DNA of 64,000 nt from Polynucleobacter sp. MWH-Loch1C5. GTDB lineage: Bacteria > Pseudomonadota > Gammaproteobacteria > Burkholderiales > Burkholderiaceae. The notes beneath the pieces were generated by a model. That model was not told the origin of the DNA, made no database searches, and was given only the letters and a program-made list of their open reading frames with translations. The position numbers and the translations under genes are program-made. The stretch lies in contig NZ_JACVPR010000001.1 of the NCBI RefSeq assembly GCF_018881775.1, positions 248,001-312,000 of the forward strand, in the 5' to 3' direction. This document shows positions 47,230 through 57,052 of the stretch, one piece after another (position 1 is the first letter of the stretch; the number at the start of each line of letters is the position of its first letter).

Positions 47230-47721
47230 TTAAATGTGATAGATATCAATTACTTGATGGATATAGTCATTCTTAAGAACTACATATTTGTTCTTAATTA
47301 AAGGCTTATCTGAAGAAAAATCAATGACATAACGAGACATACCAAAGTATGTATAGTTTGTCTTGTATCGATGACTAAATGTGACCCAATTGAAGCGCAC
47401 TGTTAAAACATCACCATCACGCTTTTCAATTTCGACATTATTAATATTATGGCTAGTTCTAGTGTCAGGCATAGTTGCACTAGAACGCTCAGTTTTTATT
47501 CTGAAGATACGATCTTCAAGCCCTGCACGACTAGGGTAATAAATTAAAGAAATTTCCTCCTGAGGATTAGTCACCAGACGATCATCATCATCCCAACTGG
47601 GCATCCAAAACTCGACATTTTCATCATAAAGAGTTAACCACTCATCCCATTGCTCATCATCAAGCAAACGACTCTCGTAATATAAGAACGCATTAACATC
47701 AGCTATGTTGATATTTTTCAT
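47230..47721 (-). CDS. benB: Benzoate 1,2-dioxygenase small subunit
   Basis: A 163-residue beta subunit with the cystatin-like fold of ring-hydroxylating dioxygenases. The N-terminal pattern [22 protein letters not shown] and [21 protein letters not shown] are typical. It is a structural partner of BenA in an alpha3-beta3 oxygenase. Its ATG overlaps the benA stop (4 bp), as usual for this pair. Confidence 0.95.
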   Translation of the reverse strand: MKNINIADVNAFLYYESRLLDDEQWDEWLTLYDENVEFWMPSWDDDDRLVTNPQEEISLIYYPSRAGLEDRIFRIKTERSSATMPDTRTSHNINNVEIEKRDGDVLTVRFNWVTFSHRYKTNYTYFGMSRYVIDFSSDKPLIKNKYVVLKNDYIHQVIDIYHI

Positions 47722-49085
47722 GATCTCACCTGCTCATCCTTTATTGCCTTTTTCATCACCTCAAGCCAATATCGATGCTGTACGGTATAGAGGCCCTCAT
47801 CTTCGGTCTTCACACCACTCATTACTGGTTGTAAGCCAATTTCTTTAGCTGCATCATCTGGTCCATCAATCCAGTGCTCCGCACCTCGACACATATCATT
47901 CCATTCAAGGGCTTTGCCCATAAAACCTTGTTGGCATGCTCTAAATTCTTCAAGATCATCTGGTGTTGCCATACCACTAACGTTGAAGAAATCTTCATAT
48001 TGACGAATACGTCTAGCACGAGCCTCTGCAGACTCCCCTTTAGGGGCTATACAGTAGATAGTGACTTCTGTTTTGTCGACTGCAATGGGTCGCAAAAGAC
48101 GGATCTGCGAACCAAATTGATCCATCAAATAAACATTTGGATATAGGCAAAGATTTCTAGATCTTTCAATCATCCAATCTGCAACCGGTTTTCCGAATTT
48201 TTCTGCAAACTCTTGATGACGAGGATAATTTGGCCGATCTTCTGGATTAGCCCATTTAGTCCATAGCAGTAAGTGACCGTGATCAAAGGCATAAAAACCA
48301 CCCCCTTGTTTACCCCACTTGCCCGCATCCATTGCCTTGATATTGTCTTGTCTAGCTTCTTGCTCTTTACGGCGGTTAGTAGTAGCAGCATAGTTCCAAT
48401 GAACTGCGGAGACGTGATAACCATCAGCGCCATTTTCAGCCTGTAATTTCCAGTTACCCTCAAAGGTGTAAGTAGATGCGCCCTTGAGAACTTCTAAACC
48501 ATCTTTTGATTGATCAACAATCATATCGATAATTTTTGCAGCCTCACCTAAGAAAATCTGTAAAGGCGGTACATCAGGATTCAAACTACCAAACAAAAAG
48601 CCACGATAACTCTCGAAACGCGCAACTTTCTTTAGATCATGAGAGCCTTCTTTATTAAAGCATTCCGGGTAACCAGCTTCTTCAGGATCTTTTACTTTTA
48701 GCAATTTGCCGTTATTGTTAAAGGTCCATCCATGAAATGGGCATGTATAAGTTGCCTTATTACCTCGCTTATAGCGACATAATTGAGCCCCTCTATGACT
48801 ACATGCATTAATGAATGCATTCAATTTACCTTCGCGATTTCTCGCGATAAAAATTGGTTGGCGACCGATATGAGTCGTATAGTAATCATTGACATTAGGA
48901 ATTTGACTTTCGTGAGCAAGATAAATCCAATTGCCCTCGAAAATATGTTTCATCTCTAACTCAAATAATGCTTCATCAGTAAAAGCGCTACGATGTAAAC
49001 GATAGTCGCCTTTCGCCTTGTCTTCCACTAAAAATTGATCAATAGTTTTTAGTGTAGGTGTTGTATCTGGGTGAATTGGAATCAT
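47718..49085 (-). CDS. benA: Benzoate 1,2-dioxygenase large subunit
   Basis: A 455-residue alpha subunit. The Rieske centre ligands are in [16 protein letters not shown] and [10 protein letters not shown] (Cys-x-His and Cys-x2-His). The mononuclear iron site is in [16 protein letters not shown] (two His) with a later Asp. The enzyme dihydroxylates benzoate at carbons 1 and 2. A TCAAAAAGGAG site precedes the ATG, just after an intercistronic hairpin that separates it from catA. Confidence 0.96.
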   Translation of the reverse strand: MIPIHPDTTPTLKTIDQFLVEDKAKGDYRLHRSAFTDEALFELEMKHIFEGNWIYLAHESQIPNVNDYYTTHIGRQPIFIARNREGKLNAFINACSHRGAQLCRYKRGNKATYTCPFHGWTFNNNGKLLKVKDPEEAGYPECFNKEGSHDLKKVARFESYRGFLFGSLNPDVPPLQIFLGEAAKIIDMIVDQSKDGLEVLKGASTYTFEGNWKLQAENGADGYHVSAVHWNYAATTNRRKEQEARQDNIKAMDAGKWGKQGGGFYAFDHGHLLLWTKWANPEDRPNYPRHQEFAEKFGKPVADWMIERSRNLCLYPNVYLMDQFGSQIRLLRPIAVDKTEVTIYCIAPKGESAEARARRIRQYEDFFNVSGMATPDDLEEFRACQQGFMGKALEWNDMCRGAEHWIDGPDDAAKEIGLQPVMSGVKTEDEGLYTVQHRYWLEVMKKAIKDEQVRS

Positions 49086-49102
49086 TACATTCTCCTTTTT
49101 GA

Positions 49103-49131
49103 TATAGGTAGGAGTTACACTCCCACCTATA
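49103..49131 (-). repeat. Long hairpin between catA and benA
   Basis: A 13-bp stem (TATAGGTAGGAGT arm, one mismatch, which is a G-U pair on one strand) with a TAC-type loop. On the minus strand it lies between the catA stop and the benA ribosome-binding site, and there is no T-run. It may process or stabilise the message, or tune cat versus ben output. Confidence 0.65.
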
Positions 49132-49138
49132 CAGCTAG

Positions 49139-50059
49139 TTATGCTGCTGCACGAATACGATCTACTAAACCTGATGCAGCCTTAGGCTTCTCTTCAACAA
49201 GATTGATATCAAAATCAATAGATGCAAACGGCTTTTTGAGATTACGTTTAGCCAACTCTGCAGCATCATTGATACGCTTAACCGGTGGAACCAAACCTTC
49301 ACGACTAGCAAAGGCAAAATCATCCCAAAGATACTTATCACCATCTATGTTGATTTGTGTTGTCAGCTTTCTATGACCAGGTGCAGTTACAAAAAAGTGT
49401 ACGTGTGCAGGTCGATTACCATGACGGCCCAATAGATCTAATAAGGCCTGTGTAGAGCCATCTGGTGGGCACCCATAGCCATTGGGCATAATGCTCTGGA
49501 AGCTGTAACGACCCTGTGAATCAGTAACAATCGTACGACGCAAATTAAATGCTGACTGTGTCTGATCAAAATACGAATAGCTACCTTTGGTATTAGCATG
49601 CCAGACCTCAACTTTTGCATTAGGTAGCGAATTACCTTTTGAGTCATATACTGTACCTTGCATAAACAAGGTTTCTGCAATATCAACTTCTGTACCGTCA
49701 TCTAATCTTGCAAAGCCCACTGATTCAGGTGCGCCAGCAACATACAATGGGCCTTCAATGGCGCGCGGGGTACCACCAGTTAAGCCAGCTTTAACATCTG
49801 CTTCATCAGCACGCATATCAAGAAAACGCTCAAGACCAATGCCTGGCGCTATCAGGCCAAGCTCATGACGCTTACCTGCTTCTTGAAGATATTCAAGACC
49901 TTTCCAGAATTCGGTTGCAGAAATGTCAAGATCCTCAATCGCCTTACAAAGATCAGCAACAAGACGTAGTACTATCGCTTGGACTCTTGGGTTAGCAGGT
50001 TTATCGGCTGCGTCCACAATCCAACTTTTAACTAATGCATCAATTTCAGTGTGTTTCAT
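49139..50059 (-). CDS. catA: Catechol 1,2-dioxygenase
   Basis: About 306 residues from the ATG at 50059, chosen for the TAGGAGAAAAA site. An intradiol dioxygenase: an N-terminal helical linker domain (residues ~1-95), then a beta-sandwich with non-haem iron ligands, the Tyr residues in GTVYDSKG and SYSYFD/GRYSFQ regions, and both His in [10 protein letters not shown]. It cleaves catechol to cis,cis-muconate. It lies between catC and benA in the operon. Confidence 0.95.
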   Translation of the reverse strand: MKHTEIDALVKSWIVDAADKPANPRVQAIVLRLVADLCKAIEDLDISATEFWKGLEYLQEAGKRHELGLIAPGIGLERFLDMRADEADVKAGLTGGTPRAIEGPLYVAGAPESVGFARLDDGTEVDIAETLFMQGTVYDSKGNSLPNAKVEVWHANTKGSYSYFDQTQSAFNLRRTIVTDSQGRYSFQSIMPNGYGCPPDGSTQALLDLLGRHGNRPAHVHFFVTAPGHRKLTTQINIDGDKYLWDDFAFASREGLVPPVKRINDAAELAKRNLKKPFASIDFDINLVEEKPKAASGLVDRIRAAA

Positions 50060-50127
50060 TTTTTCTCCTAGAGAATTGTTTGTTAAGTTCAAATAGCTAC
50101 TAATTCAGAGTTATTACGTAAATAAAT

Positions 50128-50418
50128 TTATTTGTCTCCCTCCCTCACAGAAGAAGGATGACGACAAATAGGCATCACCTCAATTTGCATATAAGGAAAT
50201 AATGGCAAGTTAGAGAGAATTTGATGAAGTTCATCGACGTCAGTCACATCAAAAATGCTGATGTTTGCGTATTGACCTGCGATACGCCATAAATGGCGCC
50301 ACTTTCCCTGCTCTTGAAGACGTTGAGCATATTCTTTTTCAGTCTGCTTAATTTTCAGAGCTTCCTCATCGGACATTCCTTGAGGAAGATTCACATCCAT
50401 ACGTACATGAAATAACAT
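50128..50418 (-). CDS. catC: Muconolactone delta-isomerase
   Basis: A 96-residue protein of exact family length. MLFHVRMDVNLPQGM at the N-terminus and GKWRHLWRIAGQYANISIF in the middle are the CatC patterns. It converts muconolactone to 3-oxoadipate enol-lactone and forms a decamer in known cases. It lies 9 bp after catB. Confidence 0.95.
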   Translation of the reverse strand: MLFHVRMDVNLPQGMSDEEALKIKQTEKEYAQRLQEQGKWRHLWRIAGQYANISIFDVTDVDELHQILSNLPLFPYMQIEVMPICRHPSSVREGDK

Positions 50419-50427
50419 AGTGAGCTC

Positions 50428-51573
50428 CTATACAGAGATAGCCTGGATCGTGTCGCTGTAGCCCTGAGCACGACGGAAAAAATTGATCTTTTCGATATCT
50501 AAATCGATACCTAAACCCGGCTTATTCGAAACACTTAGGCCAAAATCACTGTATGCCAATGGTTCTGTCAGAATTTCTTCAGTGAGTAGCAAAGGTCCAA
50601 ATAGCTCTGTGCCATATGACAAATCAGTAAATGTTGAAAATAGTTGTGCAGATGCGGCAGTACCAACACCACCCTCTAGCATTGTTCCGCCGTACAAGGC
50701 AATGCCTGACATGTGCGCAATAGTTGCAACTTGCATAGCGGGAATCAAACCACCTGACTGTGTAATCTTCACCGCAAAGACGTCAGCTGCAGAATGAGTA
50801 GCAATCTGATAAGCATCTAACGGACCATGCAACGCCTCATCAGCCATTATTGCAACTGCAAAACGCTGGGCTAAACGTCCAAGACTGGCACGATGCTCTG
50901 CTTTCACAGGCTGCTCAATCAGATCAATACCACCCGCTTCTAGAGCAGCTATTCCTTTGACTGATTGCAGTTCAGTCCATGCTTGATTAACGTCTACACG
51001 AACACTGACTTTTTCACCTAGTGCTTTTTTGATATCAAGGACATGCTTAATATCAACCTCAAGAGGCTTAGCTCCAATCTTGAGCTTGAAAATATTGTGT
51101 CGCTTTTTATCGATCATTAACTCAGCTTCAGCGATATCTTTACTAGTATCACCACTTGCTAGCGTCCAAGCCACTGGAAAACTGTCACGCACACGACCAC
51201 CTAGAAGCTCACTGACGGGGATACCTAACCTCTTACCTTGAGCATCTAATAAAGCAGTTTCAATTGCACATTTAGCAAATCGATTGCCCTGAACAATTTT
51301 TCTAATCTTGTTCATGACTTTGCCAACTTCACTAGCGCGCATACCAATTAATAAAGGCGCAATATGAGTATCAATATTAGTTTTTATACTTTGTGGGCTT
51401 TCTTCACCATAGTTCAAACCTCCTATGGTTGTAGCCTCGCCCCAGCCCACGATTCCATCACCACAAACCACCCTCACCAAAACTAGCGTCTGAGTATTCA
51501 TGGTCGCCACAGATAGCTTATGTGGACGAATAGTCGGTATATCGACTAGAATGGTTTCTACATTTTTAATCAT
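50428..51573 (-). CDS. catB: Muconate cycloisomerase
   Basis: A 381-residue enolase-superfamily enzyme. The catalytic Lys pair is in KLKIGAKP, metal ligands are in RVDVNQAW, LIEQPVKAEH and IMADEALHG, and SGGLIPAMQVATIAHMSGI follows. It lactonises cis,cis-muconate to muconolactone with Mn2+. It is the first gene of the 12-gene catabolic cluster and is divergent from a LysR gene, the normal CatR/CatM arrangement. Confidence 0.95.
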   Translation of the reverse strand: MIKNVETILVDIPTIRPHKLSVATMNTQTLVLVRVVCGDGIVGWGEATTIGGLNYGEESPQSIKTNIDTHIAPLLIGMRASEVGKVMNKIRKIVQGNRFAKCAIETALLDAQGKRLGIPVSELLGGRVRDSFPVAWTLASGDTSKDIAEAELMIDKKRHNIFKLKIGAKPLEVDIKHVLDIKKALGEKVSVRVDVNQAWTELQSVKGIAALEAGGIDLIEQPVKAEHRASLGRLAQRFAVAIMADEALHGPLDAYQIATHSAADVFAVKITQSGGLIPAMQVATIAHMSGIALYGGTMLEGGVGTAASAQLFSTFTDLSYGTELFGPLLLTEEILTEPLAYSDFGLSVSNKPGLGIDLDIEKINFFRRAQGYSDTIQAISV

Positions 51574-51596
51574 ATCTATTTTGTATAGTGGATGCG

Positions 51597-51660
51597 TTAT
51601 AGTTACGATACGCCCGCTAAAATAGGGTGTCCAAGACTGATTTAGTATCTTTTTGATACT
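51597..51660. promoter_or_regulatory. Candidate LysR operator region between catB and its regulator
   Basis: Two dyads in a 101-bp divergent intergenic region: TTAT-AGTTACG-ATAC (51597-51611, imperfect) and AGTATC-TTTTT-GATACT (51644-51660). Both contain T-N11-A spacing typical of LysR sites. The second dyad lies against the regulator's own ribosome-binding site, suggesting autorepression. Confidence 0.5.
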
Positions 51661-51674
51661 TGAAAGGTATAAAA

Positions 51675-52589
51675 ATGGAATTACGCCATTTAAAATATTT
51701 CATTGCGGTTGCTGAAGAAAAAAACTTCACACGCGCCTCAGAGCGCTTATTTATTGCGCAACCGCCCCTAAGCCGCTCCATACAGCAATTAGAGGATGAG
51801 CTGGGTGTCGCCCTATTTGAGAGAGGTTCTAGACCGCTGAAACTCACCCAGGCAGGTGAATTCTTTTTTGCACATGCGCAAGAATTACTGAATAAATCTA
51901 AGGAATTGAAATCGATGACTCAGAGAGTTGGGCAAATCAGCAAAACACTCTCTATTGGCTTTGTAGCCTCAACCATGTACGGCAAGTTTCCTAAAATCAT
52001 TCGACTTTATCGCGCAAAATACAGCACCGTTGATCTTAATCTCATTGAAATGAGTACGATGGACCAACTCAGAGCTTTAAAAGAAGGCAATATTGATGTT
52101 GGATTTGGACGTGTACGCCACGAAGACTCTAATATCCGAAGAATTATTTTGAGAGAAGAAAAACTGATGTGTGCTGTGCCGATCGGGCATAAATTACTGG
52201 AATTACAAAGAGCTGTTAGTGCTCAAGATATGTCCGAAGATAATCTTATTGTTTATCCCAAAAATCCCAGACCTAGCTTTGCCGACCAAGTTCTTAACGC
52301 ATTTAGAGACAGAGCTGTAGAACCCAAAAAAATTACCGAAGTCAGAGACTTACAAATCGCCATTGGATTAGTAGCTGCCGGAGAAGGTATAGCTGTTGTT
52401 CCTCGAAGTCTACAAGGCATGAAACGTGATGATGTCGTATACCTTGAACTCAATGAAAAACATGCCGTATCCCCAATCATTATGAGTGTCAGAGCCATGG
52501 ATAAATCACATGAAATTCAAGATATGTTGAATCTAATCTATGATATTTACGATGAGGAAGGGATTCCACATACCAAAGAATCCCTCTAA
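51675..52589 (+). CDS. LysR family regulator of the cat/ben operon (CatM/BenM/CatR-like)
   Basis: About 304 residues from the ATG at 51675 (AAAGGTATAAAA site). The N-terminal HTH reads MELRHLKYFIAVAEEKNFTRASERLFIAQPPLSRSIQQLE in sequence order, a close fit to the CatM/BenM/ClcR group; the C-terminal part is the effector domain expected to bind muconate or benzoate. It is divergent from catB. I infer that it activates catB through pcaD and, given the three ATAC-N7-GTAT sites nearby, the transport genes. Confidence 0.92.
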   Translation: MELRHLKYFIAVAEEKNFTRASERLFIAQPPLSRSIQQLEDELGVALFERGSRPLKLTQAGEFFFAHAQELLNKSKELKSMTQRVGQISKTLSIGFVASTMYGKFPKIIRLYRAKYSTVDLNLIEMSTMDQLRALKEGNIDVGFGRVRHEDSNIRRIILREEKLMCAVPIGHKLLELQRAVSAQDMSEDNLIVYPKNPRPSFADQVLNAFRDRAVEPKKITEVRDLQIAIGLVAAGEGIAVVPRSLQGMKRDDVVYLELNEKHAVSPIIMSVRAMDKSHEIQDMLNLIYDIYDEEGIPHTKESL

Positions 52590-52613
52590 TGCTGTTATGA
52601 ATAATGAATAAAA

Positions 52614-53585
52614 TCAATCCGCCTTAATCTGAGCTTTTCTAATTATTTCTGACCAAAACTTATCTTCTTTAGAAATAAACTTCTGTGTTTGTTCAACAGT
52701 AAGCCCCATACCCTCAGCACCAATAGTATCAAAACGTGTTTGTATATCAGAGTCTTTCAGTGCAGCAATAAATGCGGCATTCATCTTTTCAATGATTTGC
52801 TTAGATGTTCCCGATGGCACAAATACTGCAAACCAAGGAGATACTTCGTAGGCTGGAAGACCAGATTCTGCAACCGTTGGGACATTCGGCAAAGATTTTG
52901 AGCGTTTTGCTGTTGTGACAGCGATAGGTTTTAACTTACCAGATTGAATATGCGGTCTCGCAGATGTAATACTGTCAAACATGTAATTGACTTGCCCACC
53001 AATGACATCAACCACTGCTGGAGAACTCCCTTTATAAGGAATATGTTGAATATCAATTTTTGCCATGGATTTAAAGACCTCACCAGCCAAATGAATAGAT
53101 GTTCCATTTCCTGCTGATGCATAGGTCAACTTACCAGGATTAGTCTTTGCAAGGGCAATCACTTCACTGACCGATCCAGAGTGTAGTTGGCCAACTTGAG
53201 TTACCAAAACATTAGGTACCACTGCAAGCACACTGACTGGACTAAAGTCTTTTTTCGGGTCATATGACAGTTTGCTATATAGGTACTGATTGGTTACCAT
53301 GCCAATAGAAGTAATTAAGATAGTATGTCCATCATTGCTAGCCCTAGCAACGAACTCAGATCCAATATTTCCACCAGCTCCTGGCTTATTTTCGATAATG
53401 AATGGTTGCCCATAGCGCGCCGACAACTTCTCTCCTAGAGATCTAGCAATTACATCCATAGCCCCACCAGCAGGAAACGGCACAATCCATCTCACAGGTT
53501 TATTAGGCCAATCGGATTGTTGGGCATGAACCGTTGTTATGGATAAAAAAGCTGTTATAGCAAGAATTAATCGAATGAATTTCAT
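52614..53585 (-). CDS. Tripartite tricarboxylate transporter-type (Bug) substrate-binding protein, copy 1
   Basis: About 323 residues from the ATG at 53585 (TGGAGC site), with a signal peptide ending near TTVHAQ. The Bug/TctC hallmarks are WIVPFPAGGAMDVIARSL and ENKPGAGGNIGSEFVA. These receptors bind carboxylates in the periplasm. No TctA or TctB membrane subunit is in the window, so it must use a partner elsewhere or act as a sensor. A BenM-type site lies 75 bp upstream of its start. Confidence 0.9.
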   Translation of the reverse strand: MKFIRLILAITAFLSITTVHAQQSDWPNKPVRWIVPFPAGGAMDVIARSLGEKLSARYGQPFIIENKPGAGGNIGSEFVARASNDGHTILITSIGMVTNQYLYSKLSYDPKKDFSPVSVLAVVPNVLVTQVGQLHSGSVSEVIALAKTNPGKLTYASAGNGTSIHLAGEVFKSMAKIDIQHIPYKGSSPAVVDVIGGQVNYMFDSITSARPHIQSGKLKPIAVTTAKRSKSLPNVPTVAESGLPAYEVSPWFAVFVPSGTSKQIIEKMNAAFIAALKDSDIQTRFDTIGAEGMGLTVEQTQKFISKEDKFWSEIIRKAQIKAD

Positions 53586-53659
53586 ATATAGCTCCAGTAA
53601 ATAAAGGCATTTCAACAGCTTCAGCTCTGTATGGCTAATACTGTTTATGTCTCAGATTC

Positions 53660-53674
53660 ATACTTGAAGGGTAT
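53660..53674. promoter_or_regulatory. BenM/CatM-type LysR site upstream of tctC copy 1
   Basis: ATAC-TTGAAGG-GTAT, matching ATAC-N7-GTAT exactly, although the inner bases are less symmetrical than in the livK and porin copies. It lies between hipO and this tctC, 75 bp before the tctC start. Confidence 0.55.
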
Positions 53675-53707
53675 TGATATTTAGATATCAGAACCTATAA
53701 AAAATAC

Positions 53708-54871
53708 CTAGGCCAGATATTCGCTTACAAGCTCATGCCAAACGTGAGCTGCAACATCAATGTTCTTATCATTAAAGTCATACCCCGGGTTATGCACCAT
53801 GCAGGCTCCCATAGGCTCACTAGCAGAACCATTACCAATCAAAAAGTAACAACCAGGAATTTTTTCCAACATGAATGCGAAGTCTTCACTACCAGTTAGT
53901 TGCTGGCCCTGGGCATCCACATGACTTTGACCAACTACTTTCTCTGCAACGGCTAATAAAAAGCGGGTCTCTGATTCTGAGTTAACTAATACCGTGTAAC
54001 CATCACGCCAATCTAACTCTGCAAGAACATTAAAACTATCAGCTTGAGCTTTAATAATTTTAAAAATTCTATCTTTTAGGATAGTTCTAGACTCACTATC
54101 TAATGCACGAATACTTATTTCAAGTAACGCTTCGGAAGGAATTACGTTATTAGCATAACCAGAATTGAAAGCTCCCACCGTTATTACAGACGTATTTAAT
54201 GGGTCAATATTGCGAGAAACAATAGTTTGCAGAGCCATAACAATTGAAGAGCCTGCAACTACAACATCAGTCGCTTTATGCGGAAAACCACCATGTCCAC
54301 CAATACCGGTTAATCTAACAGTGAGATAGTCGCTAGATGCCATCATTGGTCCTGGACGAGTAACGATCTTACCTTGTGATATACCGGGCATATTATGGAA
54401 AGCAAAGATTGCATCACATGGAAATTTCTCGAATAAGCCGTCAGCAATCATTGCTTTTGCTCCACCCGCGCCCTCTTCAGCAGGCTGAAAAATTAAATTT
54501 ACAGTTCCATTAAATTTTTTTCTCTCTGCAATGATTTTTGCAGCAGCAAGCAAAGAGGCAGTATGGCCGTCATGACCGCAAGCATGCATCTTACCGATAT
54601 TCTTGCTTGCCCATGGCAAGGAGGTGGCCTCTGTTATTGGTAAAGCATCCATATCAGCACGTATGCCAATTGCCTTAGATCCATTACCAATCTTTAATTG
54701 ACCAACTACGCCAGTTCCACCAATACCAGTAGTGACTGTATATCCCCATTCATTCAGTTTTTCTGCCACGAACTTAGCCGTTGTAGTTTCTTCAAAAGCC
54801 AGCTCAGGATTGGCATGTAACTGGCGCCGAATTTCTACAAACTCAGTTAGGTCAATATCTAGTAGCGTCAT
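53708..54871 (-). CDS. hipO: M20 family amidohydrolase, probable hippurate hydrolase
   Basis: About 387 residues from the ATG at 54871. The M20D metal motifs are HACGHDGHTASLL (near residue 100), PAEEGAGGAKAMI (about 135) and TGSEDFAFM (near 350), and the dimer domain contains GGHGGFPH. The family includes hippurate hydrolase, IAA-amino-acid hydrolases and N-acyl amino-acid amidases. Hippurate hydrolysis gives benzoate and glycine, and both products have dedicated genes in this island, which favours that substrate. It follows tctC copy 2 by 12 bp. Confidence 0.85.
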   Translation of the reverse strand: MTLLDIDLTEFVEIRRQLHANPELAFEETTTAKFVAEKLNEWGYTVTTGIGGTGVVGQLKIGNGSKAIGIRADMDALPITEATSLPWASKNIGKMHACGHDGHTASLLAAAKIIAERKKFNGTVNLIFQPAEEGAGGAKAMIADGLFEKFPCDAIFAFHNMPGISQGKIVTRPGPMMASSDYLTVRLTGIGGHGGFPHKATDVVVAGSSIVMALQTIVSRNIDPLNTSVITVGAFNSGYANNVIPSEALLEISIRALDSESRTILKDRIFKIIKAQADSFNVLAELDWRDGYTVLVNSESETRFLLAVAEKVVGQSHVDAQGQQLTGSEDFAFMLEKIPGCYFLIGNGSASEPMGACMVHNPGYDFNDKNIDVAAHVWHELVSEYLA

Positions 54872-54883
54872 CTGAAAAACCAA

Positions 54884-55867
54884 TTACTGTGGTTGTAAGC
54901 CGATATTTTTTGCAATACCTCTAAATTGATTAATGCCATCGCTATAGTTCTTTGTAACTGCAGATAGAGGTAAGGGCTGGGAAACAATCAAACTATTCGC
55001 TTCAAGTCCTGTTTTTACAGTTGGGTCTGACAGGGTAGCGGTCAAAGCCTTATGTAGTCTCTCGACAACAGCTTCGGGAGTATCTTTCTTAACAAAATAC
55101 CCTGTCCAAATTGAATGCGTGAAATTTTTTAGAGACTTGCTTTCGGTTATTGCTGGATATGCTTTTGTACTGGGTAGACGCTCTTTATTTAAAATTGCCA
55201 AAATTTTCAAACGGCCTTGAACATGAAACTCTTCGTATGTTTTAGTAAAGGGGCCCAAAAACATATCTACCTGCCCTCCAATCAAATCTTGATTTGCGGG
55301 AGCTGCACCTTTATAAGGTACATGAGTCATTGGAATTCCAGTCATTTTGGATAACTGCTCACCGATCACGTGATAATAGGAACCCGTGCCAACACTGGCG
55401 TATGTTACTGGTTTACCCGCTAATGCTTGTTTTTTTGCATATTCCAAAAACTCATCGACATTCTTTACTGGAATATCTTTTCTGATTAAGAAAGCAATTT
55501 GTGCATGGCCAATTGTCTGAACCAAACGAAAATCTTCACTTACAAATTTAATTGCAGAATTAGCTAATGGACCCAATATCAACTCATTGGGGGAGCCTTG
55601 AAATAAATAATATCCGTCTGCAGGAGAAGCTAAAACTTTTTGAGCGGCTATTCCACCACTTGCACCACCCAAGTTTTCAATAATGACAGGCTGTCCAAGC
55701 TGCTTGCTTAGCGGATTATTAACCAATCGCGCAATCACATCAGACAAACCGCCAGCAGGATATGGAACCATCAGATTCACTGGTTTATTTGGGAAATTTT
55801 GTGCTGCAGCAAATGTACTTATAGACATCAGCAGAATTACCAAAACTCCTCTTAATTCTTTAAACAT
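54884..55867 (-). CDS. Tripartite tricarboxylate transporter-type (Bug) substrate-binding protein, copy 2
   Basis: About 327 residues from the ATG at 55867 (AGGGGGTGAAA site), with a signal peptide ending in TFAAAQ. The Bug motifs are LMVPYPAGGLSDVIARLV and ENLGGASGGIAAQ. It is cotranscribed with hipO, so I infer that it binds the hipO substrate (hippurate or another N-acyl amino acid). Like copy 1 it lacks tctAB neighbours. It is divergent from a LysR gene. Confidence 0.9.
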   Translation of the reverse strand: MFKELRGVLVILLMSISTFAAAQNFPNKPVNLMVPYPAGGLSDVIARLVNNPLSKQLGQPVIIENLGGASGGIAAQKVLASPADGYYLFQGSPNELILGPLANSAIKFVSEDFRLVQTIGHAQIAFLIRKDIPVKNVDEFLEYAKKQALAGKPVTYASVGTGSYYHVIGEQLSKMTGIPMTHVPYKGAAPANQDLIGGQVDMFLGPFTKTYEEFHVQGRLKILAILNKERLPSTKAYPAITESKSLKNFTHSIWTGYFVKKDTPEAVVERLHKALTATLSDPTVKTGLEANSLIVSQPLPLSAVTKNYSDGINQFRGIAKNIGLQPQ

Positions 55868-55978
55868 TTTCACCCCCTATAAATTCGATGAGTAATATTG
55901 GCACTTGTTTTTCTTGATGTCTAATGCATAATAAGTCAATGAATAATAATTTTTACTTATAGCTAATCAGGGGTTACC

Positions 55979-56860
55979 ATGACTCTCACACAACTCAAAC
56001 ACTTGGTGACCCTTGTAAAAACAGGCTCTTTCGTCAAAGCATCCGCAAGCCTGCATATCACTCAGCCCGCTCTGACACGCAGTATTCAAGCACTAGAAGA
56101 CTATCTGGGTGAGAGTATTTTTGATCGTTCTGGCAAAAAAATAGAGCTGACGAACTTCGGCATGGAAATTTACATGAAAGCGATTCAGCTTATCGAAGAT
56201 GCTGAAAATATCAAACAAAGTGCCTCAAACCTAGTTGAAGGTAAGCAAGGAAGAATTCACATTGGTTTAGGGTCTGGTCCAGGCGTTATCTTAATGCGGC
56301 CATTACTGAAATATATGGCAACGAATCATCCGAGTATGCATTTAGAACTCATCCGTGGAAATACCGAAATGCTGACCAACTCGTTACGTATGCGAAGTTT
56401 AGATGTAATGATTGTAGATGCCAGATCAATAGAACCTGCCGAGGACCTAAGCATTGAAATACTGGCCGAAACCAAGGGGGCTTTTATGTGTAGGCCCAAC
56501 CACCCTTTAGCCAAATCCAAAGCGGTCACAATTAATGATATTCGTCAATATCCAATCGCATCAAGTCCCTTGAGCGCAGAAATTGATCGGATCCTTAGTG
56601 AAAAATATGGCAGTCAAGCATCTCTGAGAAATCTCATTAACCTTAAGTGCAATGAAATATCTAGCTTGATTGACATTTGTCGTGAAACCGACACGATTGC
56701 CCTTGCTATTCGTAAAGCTGCTCCTGATCTCGTAGAACTCGACATGCTTCCGCCACTGAATACAAACGCGAAATTTGCTTTTGTAACGATACAAAATCGT
56801 AGTCATCCTCCTTTTTTAGAAAAGATACATAATTTTTGTAAAGCGCAATTCAAGGATTAA
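55979..56860 (+). CDS. LysR family regulator, divergent from tctC-hipO
   Basis: A 293-residue LysR protein: HTH at residues 1-60 (MTLTQLKHLVTLVKTGSFVKAS, TQPALTRSIQALEDYLGE) and an effector domain after residue ~90. The divergent arrangement with the tctC copy 2-hipO operon suggests control of those genes, perhaps with hippurate or benzoate as ligand. The intergenic region has ATAAGT and ACTTAT arms 18 bp apart (55931-55960), a weak operator candidate. The ATAC-N7-GTAT motif is not seen here. Confidence 0.9.
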   Translation: MTLTQLKHLVTLVKTGSFVKASASLHITQPALTRSIQALEDYLGESIFDRSGKKIELTNFGMEIYMKAIQLIEDAENIKQSASNLVEGKQGRIHIGLGSGPGVILMRPLLKYMATNHPSMHLELIRGNTEMLTNSLRMRSLDVMIVDARSIEPAEDLSIEILAETKGAFMCRPNHPLAKSKAVTINDIRQYPIASSPLSAEIDRILSEKYGSQASLRNLINLKCNEISSLIDICRETDTIALAIRKAAPDLVELDMLPPLNTNAKFAFVTIQNRSHPPFLEKIHNFCKAQFKD

Positions 56861-56937
56861 CCCTAGCTAACTATGCATAAAAAGCATATTGATAGTTATA
56901 CAAACTCATGATTAATTAGGTTCATTACTTATCTAAT

Positions 56938-56952
56938 ATACCTACTAGGTAT
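56938..56952. promoter_or_regulatory. BenM/CatM-type LysR site upstream of the porin gene
   Basis: ATAC-CTACTAG-GTAT, with extended core ATACCT-N3-AGGTAT. It lies 100 bp before the porin start. It and the next ~16 bp (TTAA, ACA, ACTAA in the same spacing) match the livK upstream site. Confidence 0.65.
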
Positions 56953-57052
56953 TAATTACAGACTAACTTAGTCTTGGACTTAAGCAATACAACTAACTAA
57001 CCTTCTCTCAACGCAAAGTCACAGTGACTGGCGATTGAAAAAAGGATTAATT

